Origin: Antedon mediterranea
Lineage: Eukaryota > Echinodermata > Crinoidea > Comatulida > Antedonidae
Assembly: GCF_964355755.1 (NCBI RefSeq)
Contig: NC_092674.1
Location: forward strand, 29,004,001-29,068,000
DNA: 64,000 nt
Direction: 5' to 3'
The translations under genes were made by a program, and so were the position numbers. Under the pieces are notes generated by a model. It was given only the letters and a program-made list of their open reading frames with translations. It searched no databases and was not told the DNA's origin. Position 1 is the stretch's first letter. Each line of letters opens with the position of its first letter. Shown one piece after another: positions 1 through 15,441 of this stretch.

Positions 1-88
1 TTTTGTTACAATTGTTTTATGATAATTGTATAGGCCTACAGTTGTGGGGGACAACAAAATTAATAAGACAAAACAAAAATAGATCTAA

Positions 89-262
<174 letters not shown>

Positions 263-453
263 TGAAATTTATTATTTTTCTGAAGAATGAAATTAGTGCG
301 TAAGGCCTACAGAAGGGAAAGCAGTGAGAGGGAACTAAGACAATTGTGAGATTTCATTGATAAAATTTTAGAGTGTTGTTTTTTTTTTCGGTTTACATAA
401 ACGAGTAAACATGGTTCAAACGTGACAACGTTAAATACATTTTCTTTCTTTAG

Positions 454-2135
454 TGGGCACTATACTGCATGATCTTATTTTACCATGCAACCAAAGAAGA
501 ACTGGAGCCTATCAAACCGCTTAGCAAATTTCTATGTGTCAAATTGACGATATTTGCTTCATTTTGGCAAGCTCTTTTTGTCAACATCCTGGTCGAGACT
601 GGAGCACTACAGCCGAAGGATGCATGGAACATGGATAAATATGCATTTGGCAAAGCAATTCAGGTTCGTTTTAAAGACATGAGAAGATAAAGAAAAATAA
701 AGTTTTAATAATGTTATTCAATTTTTCTCTAAACAAAACCCCATTGGCTTCCCAGACAATGTGCATTCGAATTCTATCCTTAAATTTGGTTTTCTCAGGT
801 AAATTATTTTTTTTAGATCCAATTTTTTGGTCAAAGTGAGTAACTATTATTTGGTATTAAAATAGCCTATAAAATAAATATCTTTTTAGGAGGAACATAT
901 ATCCTTTAAAAACTGAGCCCTATTAAGCTACCCAAAGATATTTTTTTATCAATAAGTTTATTAAGCAATTGTTTTCCATAAGTTTAAGAAAAGGTTAAGC
1001 AGTTCCTAAGCACAAAATGATAACAATATTTGATATCCTCAGCAAAAAGCCAGGATCTGCCCTTTGCTTAGTTTCTTGCACTGCTAACAATTCATTGATT
1101 CAACCAAGGCAATCTAACGTACACTGAGCTCGCCTGGTCAAAATAGGAACCTGTAACAGTCCTTTGATCTTATGTCTGGCTGCGACAAATACCAACATTA
1201 CTGTGCTATGTCATAGTACACTACTGTTGGTATTTGTCACGCTGGGGAGAATATGTACACAATGTACATATTCTCCGCAGCGCGCGGTGGCTGTGTGTAA
1301 CTGATCGTGTCGCAGCCACAGATAAACTTTTTGATCTTCGGAGCTCAGCATCCTGTTGTTAGATTGCCTTGATTCAACAAGTTCAATTTGTTTCACAGGA
1401 CTTTTTGGTCTGTATAGAGATGTTCCTCGCTGCTATTGCACACTATTACTCATTCTCGTATAAACCGTACAAGAATGACGGACCACGCTCTCGATTTTTT
1501 TCGAACTTTAAGAAAATGTGGGATATGTCTGATGTCAAAAAGGATATAGCTGAACACGTCACAGTTGTCGGCAATGATTGGAAGCGTAAAGTTGGAAACA
1601 TGGGTAAGATATATCATAAGGCATTCTCAAACAGTTTGTGACGGTTTCCACATGATACATATTTTGTGTTCAGTTTCAACCTGTTTATTCCTATTCATTA
1701 GCTATTTGGAAAACAACATGTAAAAACAAGAAATCAAACACATCCTTACATATGACCAATACAGTAACATCTTTATTTCATGTTTTAGTTGGGCTAGGTG
1801 ATGAAACAGACTCGGATGACTTGGCTTCAACTACTGACGACAAAGAAGTTGAAAATGTTAAAAAATCTAAAAGATTTACAACAAAACGAAGAAGCTTAGT
1901 GAACGGATTTAAAAGAACACCCACTGGTACGCCCTCAACTGAACACAAAGTTGTCGTGGAAGTTGACAACCACACAGCGCCTTCCTCCACTCAGGTGGAG
2001 AGAGAAGATCCAGATGAATCACAACAGGGTGGTGTTATCAATCCAGGATTTAGCAACCCTAATTACAGCGAGATTGATCAACAACAAAACACTGAAGACT
2101 TGGCTAAATCTGATATGTACAGTTCGGAGGCCTAA
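454..2135 (+). CDS. TMEM184C: TMEM184 family (DUF300) transmembrane protein, C-terminal part
   Basis: Three coding exons, 454-663, 1399-1603 and 1789-2135, join in phase and give the last 253 residues; the N-terminus and first membrane helices lie to the left of the window. The acceptors are TAG, CAG and TAG, and the donors are GTTCGT (weak) and GTAAGA. The first exon encodes a helix followed by KFLCVKLTIFASFWQA, and the second encodes IEMFLAAIAHYYSFSYKPY; both are strongly characteristic of TMEM184/OST-alpha-like (DUF300) multi-pass membrane proteins, closest in memory to TMEM184C. The last exon is a hydrophilic, acidic and basic cytoplasmic tail ending at TAA 2133-2135. The function of TMEM184C is poorly known; a transporter-like fold is inferred from the OST-alpha relationship. 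The gene is convergent with PRMT9, as in human, which supports the C paralogue. The gene symbol is by similarity; A or B paralogues cannot be excluded. Confidence 0.9.
1095..1380. mobile_element. MITE family E, copy 1 (TMEM184 intron)
   Basis: The left end reads TTGATTCAACCAAGGCAATC and the right end is its near-perfect inverse, GATTGCCTTGATTCAA. Internal inverted segments include CTGGCTGCGACAAATACCAA and an ACATATTCTCC/GGAGAATATGT hairpin. A second copy of the family is at 55761-56001. The element ends about 18 nt before the exon that starts at 1399, so the pyrimidine tract and probably the branch region lie in or beside it. Confidence 0.75.
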
Positions 2136-2798
2136 CTAACTAGCGCTGATATTAGTAACGGGGGAATTTGTTTTTATCTAGTATGTCATACAAATTCTAA
2201 TGTGGTGAGGAACATTGTTCAAAATACAGCCCAAGATGACTATATTGTATCCTGAAGATGGACTAAATAACACTATTCCCCAGTGTAGTAGGGAATAGTT
2301 GAAACTATATCATGGCTATTAACCAATCAGATGCCGTGAATTGAAAAGTAAGGTATATAACAATATAATATTATGATGAAATAAGGAAAAGTCAAACGTT
2401 TATGGGGACAATTTCAGTATTATACACAATTTAAACAACAGAATCACAAACATCTTTGCGTTAATTTGGCCGTAAACTGATGTAATTACAGACATAATTT
2501 ATACACAAAATGTAAAAAGCATTAAAATGTGGTAGAAAAAAATTAGAAGAACAGTATTATGATATGAACCATATTTGAAAGTATTAAATAATATTTGTAA
2601 AAATATTTTTGTTCAGGATTGGAAAATTTACTGGTTGCCATTGTTCGACAAGCACGAATACTGTAATCGTATCTATTAAGCATAGGCGCAATGCAAGCAA
2701 ATTGACCAATGACAAGCGTTAGAATAATCCATCACTTGTGATTGGTCAAATCACTTCCTAGTGTAAACCAAGCTACAGCAACTAGTATGAAATAAAAC
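2136..2798. other. Tail-to-tail intergenic spacer, TMEM184 / PRMT9
   Basis: 663 bp between two convergent stop codons. It holds a small perfect hairpin around 2270-2300 (ACTATTCCCC...GGGAATAGT) and a decayed copy of MITE family B (about 2628-2775). It must contain both 3' UTRs. ATTAAA hexamers at 2521 and 2583 are possible poly(A) signals for the + strand gene, but I cannot choose between them. No coding sequence was seen. Confidence 0.6.
2628..2775. mobile_element. MITE family B, decayed copy 1
   Basis: The right end, CTAGTGTAAACCAAGCTA, matches the family B terminus CTAGTGGGAACCAAGC. The core holds the family hairpin TTGACCAATGACAAGCG ... CACTTGTGATTGGTCAA. The left end is too decayed to place exactly. 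Confidence 0.6.
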
Positions 2799-5700
2799 TC
2801 AATTTGAAACCTGAAAAGAGATTGAACAGTCTTCCAAGTTGAACGAGAGGCAGATAATTTCTCCAGCTCGAACATGAGTTTGTTTCGGCAAGATATATAC
2901 TGACTGGCTAAAATGCGTTGATTGGTCGAGAGTACTGACCATTTTACCAGGCCCTAGGTCTAAATCAAACCAGTACACCACAGCCATTAGGCATCCATCT
3001 GCAACCATTTTAACTTCTTGGTGTCGTTCAATGTTTACTGGTGCTCCTACACTGTTCAGGTCACATAGATTCAGGTGACACAGTTTGATGGCGGCTGACA
3101 GGTGTGTGCATTGAAGCGTGGAGAAGAAAATACCAGGATGTGTAGGAACCTAGAATAATTACATTTTCATTATAATGCTGATTTTTATAATAATTGTTTT
3201 ATATTATTTAACATGTCATATACAAACAAAACATATTTTTTTCAATTTTTCTATAATTTAATTATTCTACTGCAGTTTCTGCAGTAACTTTTTTTTTCCT
3301 CGGAGTATCATTTTAGTTAGTTGAAAGATGGAAAAGGACTGCAATATACAATGTGTATGATTACCTAACAAAATTATTAGTAGATAATTGCGAAATATAC
3401 ATATATAGTTACTGCAGTAACTGCAGTAGAACAATGTTGACATGATCAATAATCAATATGACTCTTTACAAGATTATTTATTAGACAATCGGATGGTATG
3501 TAAAACATAGCGCAAAACATAATACAAAGATAAATACATTTTTGAAATATCTTACCATAAAGAAATTCATAAATGGCTTAATATTTAAGTCCAGTGTTCT
3601 TCCATTATCCATTACTAAACTATTTTCCAGAATATACTTGCTATCTATACACATGCCATATATGGTGATTCCTGAAGGAATGATTATTCCATTAGGTTTA
3701 AGAATAGTATTCCTGCAAAATATAAATATTTAAATATTCTAAAAATTAATATTAATAATAATTTAGGTATTTGTATAGCGCCAGAATCAACTAAACCGAA
3801 GTAAAAATCAAAGGCGCTTATATTGGATGTTAAAAAGATGCGTTTTAAGTTCTTTAAAAAAAATAGCAATAGAAGTTGAATGAGTAAAATGACGAGGGAG
3901 AGAATTCTAAAGAGAAGCAGCAGAGAACATAAAAGACCTTTGTCCATTTTTAATTCATTGAACTAATTCAAAAATTCTAAAAAACATTCAATTTAGTCAG
4001 AAATAGCAATAAACAGTTGTAGTTGGAGTCCCGAATAATGGTTACTCTTGAACCTCCTCATCACCCCATTCAGCATTCAATTGTAATAATGGTTACCCTT
4101 GACCCTCTTCAGCACCCCATTCAGCATTCAATTGTATTTATTTGTTATGTAATGTGTAAATGTTTTACTGAAAGGAATGAAATACAATATTTGTTATTAG
4201 ACTACAATACATTTCAAAGAAAAAAATTAATGAAGACTGTAAAGCACTGTATACACTATCAAACTTTATTGTAATATGCCCATATATGGAAATGATGATG
4301 TAATATCACTACCATATTTGGGCATATCACTACCATATTTGGGTCTAACTAGTTTGATAGTGTAGACAGACCATGTATCTCACCTTGCTAAAGCAATATT
4401 TTGCCAAACATTTTGTTGTAGCAGACCACATGGCTCTACAACATCAACTACTAAGATATCCCAAGATGAACTGGAATCCTTCTCTAAGATTAAATCCTGT
4501 AAATCGGCCATCCCAAGGTTGTAACCCTTATCCTTACACAAATGAACCAGAAGATCAGCCCCTTTCTTACTGCTGACATGAATTCGAGTAGCTCCAGCAT
4601 TGGCTGCATGTACAACTGCTAGAGAAGCTCCTTCTGACATATCAAGAACTTTACAACAACCATCATGGCTGTTTCTTTGAGTCTTTGAAGAGTTGTTATC
4701 TTTTAAAGTGTCCAAAACTGCTTTCTCTATCAGCCCAAAAATCTGAAACTGGTAGAGTTGATCATTAAGCGTGAAAATATCTTTTTCTCCCATAACTAAA
4801 ACTTTACTTGTAGATGCCTTCTGTGAAGATATCTGAAATTCAATGTCACCATCATCTGCTGGTGACTGCTGTTTTGAAAGCTCCATTTGATTCTGTGGTA
4901 GAGATGATTTATTAACATCATATGTTGGTTTGGTAATCGTCTCAAAATTTCCATTAATTAATGACTTGACCTCAATATTATGAAATGCTACATGATTGTC
5001 TTTACAAACTACATTTAAATATACTGAATCACCAGATTTTACATCTAGCATACCTGTAAACATAAACAACAAACAAATTATTGTCCCGCAATTTATGTCT
5101 CATTCACCTGGCAATTTAAATATTTATGTACAGAAAAGGTTAATATACAAAGCAAATCACAGCAAATAGAGGTGAACCTTTAATATTTAAATATGTACAG
5201 AAAAGGTTAATATATACAAATCAAATCAGAGACAATAGTAGTGTACCTTTAATATTCATACTACTAATTGGATAGACAGCGTTCTCCCAGCAGCTTTCAG
5301 ACCAAGGGGACGTGTTTATGTTTGTCTGTGAGTCTAGTAGCAAGTCAAACCACATTATTATTGCATCAATAGATCCTTGTTGGACAACTGGCACCACCAG
5401 TGAGTTTGATTGAGAGTTTCCAGAGAAAAGCGCTGCCATCTCCTAATATGAAAAGTTGTAAAAAAATATTGAAAACTGTTTTAGGTCAGAAAATCAGTAA
5501 ATTTGTATCATGTTTTCTTATTATTATTATTGGTTGACAACTGAATAAAATAAAATAAATTATTTAAACATTTCCAATATCAAGGTATGGCCATACTGGG
5601 CACATCGCACATTTTTTGTCAAACTAATTTGATAGTGTAGACAGAGCTTTAGACAAGATACTAATAATCACCTTTGGGTTATTAAAATCAAAATCATACA

Positions 5701-7994
5701 CTTTGAAAGATTCTGATAGGGCTGTGTACCCTCCCGGAATGGTGGAAATGTCTTCCGATGTATATGGTTCAGATGATGGTGTTTCTTCATTTAACATGTC
5801 TTGCTGCACCATGTTGACCGAGTCGCTCACAATGCTAAAGTTGAGGTCTATATTACCAACAGATAAAGAGAGTAATCTAAGAAAGTAAGAACAATCTAAA
5901 ATATTAAACAAATAAAAAACATTATTAGTCAGGTTAAATAATTTAATGTAAAATAGAATATTTATTGGACTACTGTAGTCCTAAAAGCAGAACAAAACAG
6001 TTTTAGACTTGAACACAGGACTTCCTACAAGCTAAAATACCATAAAACTGGAAAAAAAATTGGGTTATAATCTCAAAGAAAAATTGACATTGTACAGTAC
6101 CGATGAGATTTTCGTATATGTTCACATTCAACTATCATTGCGTACACTGCAGCACCTCCAGGAATCACTCTTCCCTACATTAAAAAAAATGATAAACATA
6201 CTGTACATTATGAAATATATCATGTTGGTATAACGTTATCTTGGTGGTTCCCAACAGTCATTCATTGATCCATCATGATGAGATGATTCTGATTCTGAAC
6301 ACAAGTTCTACTGAGATTCTTTAAATAAACAAAATGCAGGGCCGTAGCCACTAGTACGGTTTCAACCTGACCACTTTTTCACAGAGGCCTAATGACAACC
6401 CTGCAGCCAGCACAGAAACTACTGTATTCCTTTTTCTTGCAACCACCTCACCACTTTATTTCTTGTGGCTACATCACTGAAATGGCATCTAATCTGGTAC
6501 CTGATTATCTGGTGGCTGTAGTAAATGTGTCCAAGCATGATGTACTGTTTCTATGATGCCTTCTCCTAGTAAGCCACTGTCTAATGTTTCAGTTACAACA
6601 AGAGAAACTCTGTGCGAAAACAAATGTTTATTCAATATTTAGTACTAATTGTAATATTTCTACCTATTCAGACAACAAATTTTGATTGGTTGAAATGTGA
6701 AAGGAATGTTAAGCTATGTCTACACTATCAAAGTTTATGTGACCAAAAAATATGATGTGCCCATATATGGACATCATACCACTACCATATTTGGGCATAT
6801 CACTACCATATTTGGGTAAACATCACACTAGTATGACAGTGTAGACAGAGCTTTACTCCCAATCTGAACCATCATAATTTTATGAGATGTGTTCAGACTG
6901 TTGACTAATAACAAGAACAAACATAGGATTGATTCACACTGAGACAATAAAAGCAATACCTATGTGGAATGTGTTCTGGTATTCGCATATCTGTAGATTT
7001 CATCTGAAGAAGTTGAACATTCTCATGCTTCTGATTGGCTCGTAGAACATCTTGAGCAATACTCGTCATCGTCTTGGACATTTCACAAGCGTAAACTTTA
7101 CTTGCGCCACCCTCAACCGCAAACATACTAAAAAAGAAAACAGAGTAGTTGGGATCTGGTGTGTTAGAAATGATCCCATTTCTCTTTGTATAAAGTGGAA
7201 GTTAATTGAGGAAATGCAAAACATTGAAAGTCGACGATGCCATATTTAATTTAAATATGGGCCTACCTAAGGATACCTGTTCCTGTTCCAATATCAAGCA
7301 CTGTTGTGGGTCCATTTATATTCCTGATTGCTCTATTGATAGCCTCTTTGAAAGCCATGTTGCGTTTGTTATCATTTAACATCCTAAAATGCCATCTCTC
7401 AACTAATGAATTAGACAGGTTGTAGAAACTTTCTTTCGCTGAATGCAGGTCAGGGTTCAACTTCATTGCTTGCTGGAAATAAATAAACGCCTCCTCGGCA
7501 AAACCTAACCTGTATAAAAGAAATATGTGATAATATAAATTAAATAACAATATTCAATATGTCATCAAGTTTTTCTCAGCTCTTCTCATTGAAACAATAC
7601 AGTAATAGTATACACAAACATTAAAACGGGATATTTGATAAGTCAGTCAGTAACGCAAACATACAGTATGCGTATTTGCATACTGTAATGTACATAATTT
7701 GCATAATCACCTGTATAGGTGTGCACCCATAACATCATGAACCAATTCATTCTCTGGAAAGGCATCCAGTGCTTGTTCGTAACATTTGAATACATCTTCA
7801 CTCCGGTTCTCTTGCCACAGGTTTTGTACCCATTCTCTAAAAACATCACCAAATTCCTTACGCAGGTTTTCCTTCAGTTCAGGAGAGAGTTTGAGGGCCA
7901 AAAGATAGTAAGCGAACGATTTTCCGTAGTCATTATTTTGACAAGATAACCGTGCATTGCTTATAGATGATTCGGTAAACTGGATTTTCTCCAT
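2799..7994 (-). CDS. PRMT9: PRMT9-like protein arginine methyltransferase (complete)
   Basis: Ten exons on the minus strand, in order: 7711-7994, 7267-7509, 6960-7127, 6501-6609, 6101-6174, 5672-5876, 5247-5442, 4384-5053, 3556-3712 and 2799-3149. All junctions are GT/AG and the phases close to 818 codons plus stop (human is about 845). Residues 1-160 are the TPR-like N-terminus with KLNPD-type turns. The first methyltransferase domain has motif [11 protein letters not shown] (165-174), post-I VYACE (acid E191), and the double-E loop with E239 and E248. The second domain (about 430-818) is degenerate: its motif I equivalent reads [10 protein letters not shown] and lacks GxGxG, as in the PRMT7/PRMT9 group. 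In vertebrates PRMT9 is a type II enzyme that symmetrically dimethylates the splicing factor SF3B2; the same role here is inference. The start is the first ATG, 7992-7994, close to the expected N-terminus. Introns carry MITE and LINE remnants. Confidence 0.95.
3738..3950 (-). mobile_element. CR1/L2-like LINE 3' end in a PRMT9 intron
   Basis: On the minus strand, a frame resembling the C-terminus of CR1/L2 reverse transcriptase polyproteins ([14 protein letters not shown]) runs into a GGCGCTATACAAATACC-type 3' tail and then an AAT-rich repeat. Same tail type as at 34662 and 30455. Truncated and non-functional. Confidence 0.65.
4036..4137. repeat. Two-copy 51-bp tandem repeat
   Basis: Two consecutive units of about 51 bp share AATAATGGTTAC and CACCCCATTCAGCATTCAAT. 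They lie in the PRMT9 intron between the exons at 4384-5053 and 3556-3712. Confidence 0.75.
4240..4372. mobile_element. MITE family A, copy 1
   Basis: The ends read TAAAGCACTGTATACACTAT and TTTGATAGTGTAGACAG. The core has one CCATATATGG and two CCATATTTGG, all perfect CArG boxes. The right end lies about 10 nt from the PRMT9 donor GT (minus strand, 4382-4383). Confidence 0.85.
5586..5651. mobile_element. MITE family A, truncated copy 2
   Basis: Only the right half remains: GGGCACATCGCACATTTTTT, then TTTGATAGTGTAGACAGAGC and TTTA. It ends about 18 nt from the PRMT9 donor at 5670-5671. The left half is missing. Confidence 0.75.
6710..6855. mobile_element. MITE family A, copy 3
   Basis: Full-length element bounded by TA, with termini AAGCTATGTCTACACTATCA and ACAGTGTAGACAGAGCTT. 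It contains one CCATATATGG and two CCATATTTGG. It lies in the PRMT9 intron 6610-6959, about 100 nt from the donor. Confidence 0.88.
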
Positions 7995-8509
7995 TTTCTT
8001 TTATGGAAACAGGAAATTGCAGTACTATAAAAAAAAAAGAACTCTGGATCAAAACATGCTCTCATCAACACGGTGCCATCAACACCACTACAGTACATAC
8101 AAATTAAAATTACAATACACATGAATAATTTTTTTCAATATACAGTAGCTAGCCTCTAGTTAGTTAGTAGTAAATTAGGCCTCTAGCTAGCTAGCCATTG
8201 AAGTGTTTGTCACCTTAAGGTTCCTAGAAATTTAAACTTTACATCTTTGATATTTATTTATTATTAATATGCAAACAGTCCTTGTGATATGTTTTGTTTC
8301 ATGTTTGCACACCATACCCATGTGTCACACTTAACATTCTAAAAACAATCTATACTTAGATAGATTTACCATTCTAAACCGCCGTTATTTCACATTTTAA
8401 AACGTGCCAGCCAACCGATTGCGCTTGCGCACAAGAAAGAAATTTCGGAAGTTTGGCAGGCTGCTTTTTTTTAGCTGGTCGGCTGAATGTTTTGGATAAA
8501 AAGTTGAAA
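7995..8509. promoter_or_regulatory. Bidirectional promoter, PRMT9 (-) / NDUFC2 (+)
   Basis: 515 bp separates the two start codons of these divergent genes. Near the NDUFC2 side, TGCGCTTGCGCA (8420-8431) is one base off the palindromic NRF1 consensus YGCGCAYGCGCR, and CGGAAG (8446-8451) is an ETS core. NRF1 and ETS/GABP sites are typical of TATA-less promoters of nuclear genes for mitochondrial proteins, which fits NDUFC2. No TATA box was recognised. The PRMT9 side is AT-rich with TAGCTAGC runs (8145-8195). Site calls are by eye. Confidence 0.6.
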
Positions 8510-9609
8510 ATGAAGTACAGTACAGATATTGCCACCCCTTTAATAAATAGATATACTATTATATTCGGCATATATGGCATGTCAACTTCTTTGTTGCATA
8601 ATGGCATGACGAGAAGACCTTTGTGGACAGGTAATTTCCTGAAGCTAGTTAGGCAAAGCTAAGCGTCATATTAGCAGTCCAGCTCATGTTAGTGTAGTAA
8701 CTATTATTGAGAGTCGGTTCGTCCCATATGTAGTTAATGACTATAATACATTACATAGGCCTATTCTTTCTGTAAGGTTTAGTTGGCGGTGAATAAAACA
8801 GAAGAAGATTGGGACCACAGACAATGGGCTCCCAAAATTGTCAAACTGTTTTATCAAGGTAACCATCTAAAATAAAAAAATCGATTCGGTTTGACTCGGC
8901 AAAATCAAGTATAAATGGTCGAGGCCTTATCCATGATCCTTGTTTCTCAATAACCAACCAAGCCGAAACCAGCAACACAGTCTGTGTACCCATACATATT
9001 GCTGTCAGTTCTACATTTAAAATGTGTGGTGTTTTTTTTTTTAGGTTTACATAGGCATGCCATATGCTTAGCTCTTGGAAGTGTCATAGGCTACTATGCC
9101 TACAGATTTGAAGTTAACAAAGTAGCTCAGACAGAATATAAGAACAGTGTATATGTAGAAAGACATCCAGACTTGTTCCAACCTGGTAATGTTTATGCTG
9201 TTACCTTTCACGCAGTGCCAGTGTATTGTAACACCCTGGTTTAGGGACTCTAGTCTAAGTGACCATTCAACGCTGTAGGCCTTTTGATATATTTTAATGC
9301 TTGTTTTCTTACTCTTGGCCCTGCTCAAGGGCCCTGATAGCTCCAGGGCCCCTGGGTTTAGCAAGTGAGCGCTCATCATAGCTGTTACACCATTGCTTTC
9401 ACAAAACTAGACAATGATACTTGAGCTGACATTATAGTGGTCTCCTAAATACTGAATAGGGGTACTATAGTGTCACAAAAGAGTGGTTCTACTCTAACTT
9501 TGATAAACATACTGTAACATACTTAATGTGGCTGTTAATTTTTTTTTCTTTTGCAGAAGCAACTCAGAACGTTGCAAATCGTTATATGAACTGGGTGCCA
9601 CTACGTTGA
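8510..9609 (+). CDS. NDUFC2: NADH dehydrogenase 1 subunit C2 (complex I, B14.5b)
   Basis: Three exons, 8510-8630, 9045-9185 and 9557-9609 (stop included), join to 104 codons plus stop; the acceptors are TTTTTTTTTTAG and TTTTGCAG. NDUFC2 is an accessory subunit in the membrane arm of mitochondrial complex I. Evidence: total length close to the human protein (119 aa); two predicted membrane helices, about residues 12-32 and 45-65; the family landmark RRPLWTGLHRH across the first junction (human has a comparable RRP...AGLHRQ); and a short C-terminus ending WVPLR. The ATG at 8510 is the first in frame after an upstream run with no other in-frame ATG; the upstream ATG at about 8487 is in another frame. 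It shares its promoter with PRMT9. Confidence 0.9.
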
Positions 9610-9673
9610 AATTAAACATAGGATCATCAAATATTGTGAATAATTATGGGAATATTGTATGCAGTGTTAGAAA

Positions 9674-9679
9674 AATAAA
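9674..9679 (+). terminator. Poly(A) signal of NDUFC2
   Basis: AATAAA lies 65 bp after the NDUFC2 stop, in a suitable place to end this short transcript. A second hexamer-like ATTAAA follows about 10 bp later. Confidence 0.6.
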
Positions 9680-9689
9680 AGAACATTAA

Positions 9690-10967
9690 AGATTCCCAAT
9701 TACTTCTGTATGACAGCTGGACTAATTTACATACAGGTGTTCCAGTTATAAACATGTAAATAGAGCAAGCAAGGTGTGCATCCACTGAGTTTAATTCAAT
9801 TAATAATAGGAATTTTCAATAATTTTTCAAGTAATACTGTACTTCATATTACAACATAATATGTTACAACTGTATTATACTTATATCTGTTTTTTAAGTT
9901 CACACAATGTTAATTCACCTAGAATTTAAAAAAAATTTAAAAGTGACACACTTTTAAGTAGATAAAAATGTGACAATGTCAGCATAACAAATATGATATT
10001 GCATACTTTTGCATGATTTACTACTGTTTGCATTACATACTAAAAGGAAAAATGAATTAAAATTTGTTAAATTTATTCAGTTATCTTGTGTTTTATTTAT
10101 TTGATTGTAAGTTCTGTGTTTGAGGAAGAAATGGGTTTTATTGTGAAGCTCCACAAATCTGTTTTTAAGGTTTTTCATAAGGCTTGGTTCCAATTTGAGA
10201 TGCAACGATAGAGGCAATTCATTTCGCCAAACAAAAGTGATGGATTATTCTGTCACTTGTTATTGGTCAACTCCGTTGTGTCTCTCGTGAGAACCATGCT
10301 TAAAAAAGCAGCAAAATCTCAAATCTCAAGCTGTTAGGCAACATTTCACAGAAAGTAATACAATTGAGATCGTACAATCATACATCATTAAATTATATTT
10401 TATCGCTTTTATTAAATTTGTCAAAAAGTAATGCAAGTTGATCTAAAAGATTACCATAAAGAGTCCAATAATATATTTACAAACTAAAAATGGACAGACA
10501 ATTCAATATAAAACAGTAAGGATTTTTTTTTTCTACTTTTCACAAACTATATAAAAAAATATTACAGTTATTGCACAATATTTATGTTTGTTTCATTTTC
10601 GTAATGATCCAATGACCAACAACTGACCCCAATGACTTTGACAAATGGACATCTTAATAATTATGATAATAAACACTGATTGTACATGGTGCATATCCTG
10701 TCTGTAAACAGGTCCAGTTAGAATATTTAAACATATTATTATGCTTGGTAAAAACAAGTATAGCATGATTGTGAAAAATACTTTGGAAATATCTATAATA
10801 ATATGAGAAGATCCCAAGGTGATTCTGCTTCTATCCAGGCCGGCCACTCCTCTATCAAAATATAGTTTGCATCAATACTGTAACTTCTGCCGTGTTTGTC
10901 CACAGTTCATCTGCAACTTTTACTCAAACTCAAGGCATCATCAACCTCATTGATTTCAGTTGGCCCT
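9690..10967. other. Convergent spacer, NDUFC2 / CCDC169
   Basis: AT-rich, with no coding sequence seen. It holds a MITE family B copy (10178-10302) and must contain the 3' UTR of the minus-strand CCDC169 gene; TTTATT at about 10408 (AATAAA on the minus strand) is a possible poly(A) signal. Confidence 0.5.
10178..10302. mobile_element. MITE family B, copy 2
   Basis: TA-flanked termini TAAGGCTTGGTTCC and GAGAACCATGCTTA. The core hairpin pairs CAAAAGTGATGGATTATT with a CACTTGTTATTGGTCAA segment. Shorter and more diverged than the copies at 40689 and 49223. Confidence 0.7.
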
Positions 10968-14213
<3,246 letters not shown>

Positions 14214-15441
14214 CTTCGATTGTCAATATACTACGAAAATAATCGGTTATTATTTTGCAAGCTATTAAATTGTAAACGCCTAGGCCTAGGTTCCACACAT
14301 GTATGTAAATCTCTCTTCACACGATCGACGAAAAAACAACACAGATTTATTTTGTGTCAACAATAACAAATTGCCATAGAGACATAGCCATAGAGGGCGG
14401 CAAATATATAAATACTGTCAACAGAGAGAGCCATGTGTGTAATCAAGGGAGTTACTGAAATACTCCAATTAAATAAATAAATTCGAAGTTTCGGTCTATT
14501 TGGAAATTTATTAAAATTCTTTGAATTTTTTTCTCGTTATTTTGGAGTTTAACTCGTATTATTTAGTAACTCAGACTTGTACATCACTGATCTAATATAC
14601 AAAAAAAAAAAAACACGGAATACATTGGCAGATTGCTTTCTCATACATCAGTAAATAATATTTATTAATTTAATCTTTAGGCCTTCTCTAATTTGACAAT
14701 ACGTTTATATTTTCATTTTTATATTCTGTTTTTATTTTAAAAGTTTGTTGTGAGGCATGGTGGATTATGCGGAAGGGATGGACTCGCTATAAAATTAGAA
14801 TAGTTCTTTATCCATGCCGCGCCTGTTTCCGTTCCACTTGTTTAGTTTCTTTATTGTGTTACGGATTTAGAGACGATATAAATTTACATTTACACAATTT
14901 AATGACAAAAAGATCGATGTTTCGGAACCATCATGGAACTTCTCAAGAACAAATGAGTACAAATTAAAAACTAGAAACATCCTCGTATTATTGTGTGTGG
15001 GTATTTTTCAAGATCCATTAGACAGTGTCCACCACGATCGGAACGGAAAACACCCCTATTTGGGGAAAATCTTCACAGTGAACCTAAATTCGTTTTAATT
15101 GTCAATAACTAATTATCTAACTCAATTTAATTAGTAAACAGGGATACATATCATGGTTAAAATTAGTACCAAAAGTACGAACCAACTTTATATACCATCG
15201 AGTAAACATTCTAGATTTACCGAATTTTGCCCTTACTTACGTAAATTAATATATAGATTTAGTGTGTAGTGGATTATTACATTTTGTAGCTAGTAAGAGT
15301 ATCATTGTTTCATTTATTCCATTGTAATTGTTTTATTACTTCTGCTTTAATATAGTAATTAAGGTATTTTTACATTAATTTTTTGGTGTTTTCTATTGAG
15401 CATGGCCTTCCTGAAAACAGTGTCCGTGAATAAATAAAACA
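14214..15441. other. Upstream region of CCDC169, no gene seen
   Basis: This includes the CCDC169 promoter. TTGCCATAGAGAC at about 14371-14383 loosely resembles an RFX X-box (GTTGCCATGGCAAC) but matches only one half well. The partner of the 12985 repeat lies at about 14905-14970. The rest is AT-rich with only short open frames. Confidence 0.4.

Noticed and set aside
14369-14385. RFX X-box for CCDC169
   Set aside because: Only one half-site matches; too weak to call as a regulatory site.
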